Positions 63,598 to 64,000 of a stretch of 64,000 nt of DNA are shown here, piece by piece. Location of the stretch: NCBI GenBank assembly GCA_021442155.1, contig CM038215.1, forward strand, positions 209,492,982-209,556,981, written 5' to 3'. The notes below the pieces were generated by a model that was not told the origin of the DNA, ran no database searches, and saw nothing but the letters and a program-made list of their open reading frames with translations. The first letter of the stretch is position 1, and each line of letters begins with the position of its first letter. This stretch comes from Cymbidium sinense. Its lineage: Eukaryota; Streptophyta; Magnoliopsida; Asparagales; Orchidaceae. The position numbers and the translations under genes are program-made.

Positions 63598-64000
63598 CTG
63601 CAAAATTATATTCGCAATTAGAAAGTAAAGAATGTGAACAATTCGCATGTCTTAGTTTTAAAAGGTTTGCATTTGATATAGTGCAATCTTAACTTTTTAA
63701 TGAATATAAACATATAAAATAATATGAATCTAATATTAGATCAACTGGTGCTTGATAACATCTGCATAAGGAACTGCCATTTTACCACCCATATACAATT
63801 AATAACAGAACATTGGTCATCTCTGATGAAAGATAAAAAGAAACAGAACACCGGATTATTTTGCAGTTTAAAATATTATTGCTACTATTCCTCTTCTTTT
63901 TCTGCCCTCTCTCCAAATTCCACCCCTCCACCCTTTAGATTTATCTCCCTGAACTAATCAGTATGCACCAACCATCCTCCCTACAATGATTCACGAGTAA
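63598..64000 (-). other. intron upstream of the first visible kinase exon
   Basis: The exon at 63597 is preceded (minus sense) by a good acceptor, taattttgcag. It opens in phase, needing one base from the previous exon. No further exon is recognisable up to 64000, so the rest of this stretch reads as intron. Plus-strand open frames here and over the kinase exons are antisense shadows. Confidence 0.65.

Overview
This is plant nuclear DNA, very AT-rich and made almost entirely of transposable elements. The only host gene I can support is the 3' part of a receptor-like kinase at the right edge (62192-63597, minus strand). Its sequence reads like a monocot copy of the family that contains Arabidopsis At4g02010. 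I cannot fix the species from sequence alone; a monocot, for example a palm, is an inference from that kinase only.

Layout. 1-5508 holds two partial copies (D, E) of a very long non-coding repeat that I call the GL family, separated by a 43-bp minisatellite. 5509-7189 is unassigned. 7190-9400 is a decayed plus-strand Ty3/gypsy pol. 9477-12690 is a nearly complete RTE-type LINE on the minus strand, and 16572-17255 is a 5'-truncated relative. 17535-20439 is a decayed PIF/Harbinger element. 21096-23037 is a complete pogo/Lemi1-type element with terminal inverted repeats and a broken, intron-bearing transposase gene. 23930-53064 is one minus-strand Ty3/gypsy element (G1, Del/Tekay-like) split by three GL copies: A (26723-33368), B (33651-40841) and C (42999-50447). 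A Harbinger-like end follows at about 53495. 54655-61050 is a second minus-strand gypsy element (G2), whose right LTR carries an unclassified 1184-bp insertion. 61051-62191 is intergenic sequence plus the kinase 3' end.

The main discovery candidate is the GL family. A and B each begin with TG, end with CA and are flanked by perfect 5-bp duplications (ATCAA and TAACT). That is the signature of LTR-retrotransposon integration. Each is a single unit of 6.6-7.2 kb with no internal LTR pair and no recognisable coding sequence, so the simplest reading is giant solo LTRs. If so they are among the longest LTRs I know of. They carry a zone dense in GGTCAA/TTGACC motifs at one end, a GC-richer conserved core, and a short subrepeat present in one, two or three copies in A, B and C. 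Rejoining the G1 pieces around these insertions gives the normal gag-protease-RT-RNase H-integrase order, which independently supports the insertion boundaries. No tRNA, rRNA, CRISPR array or bacterial-type operon is visible.
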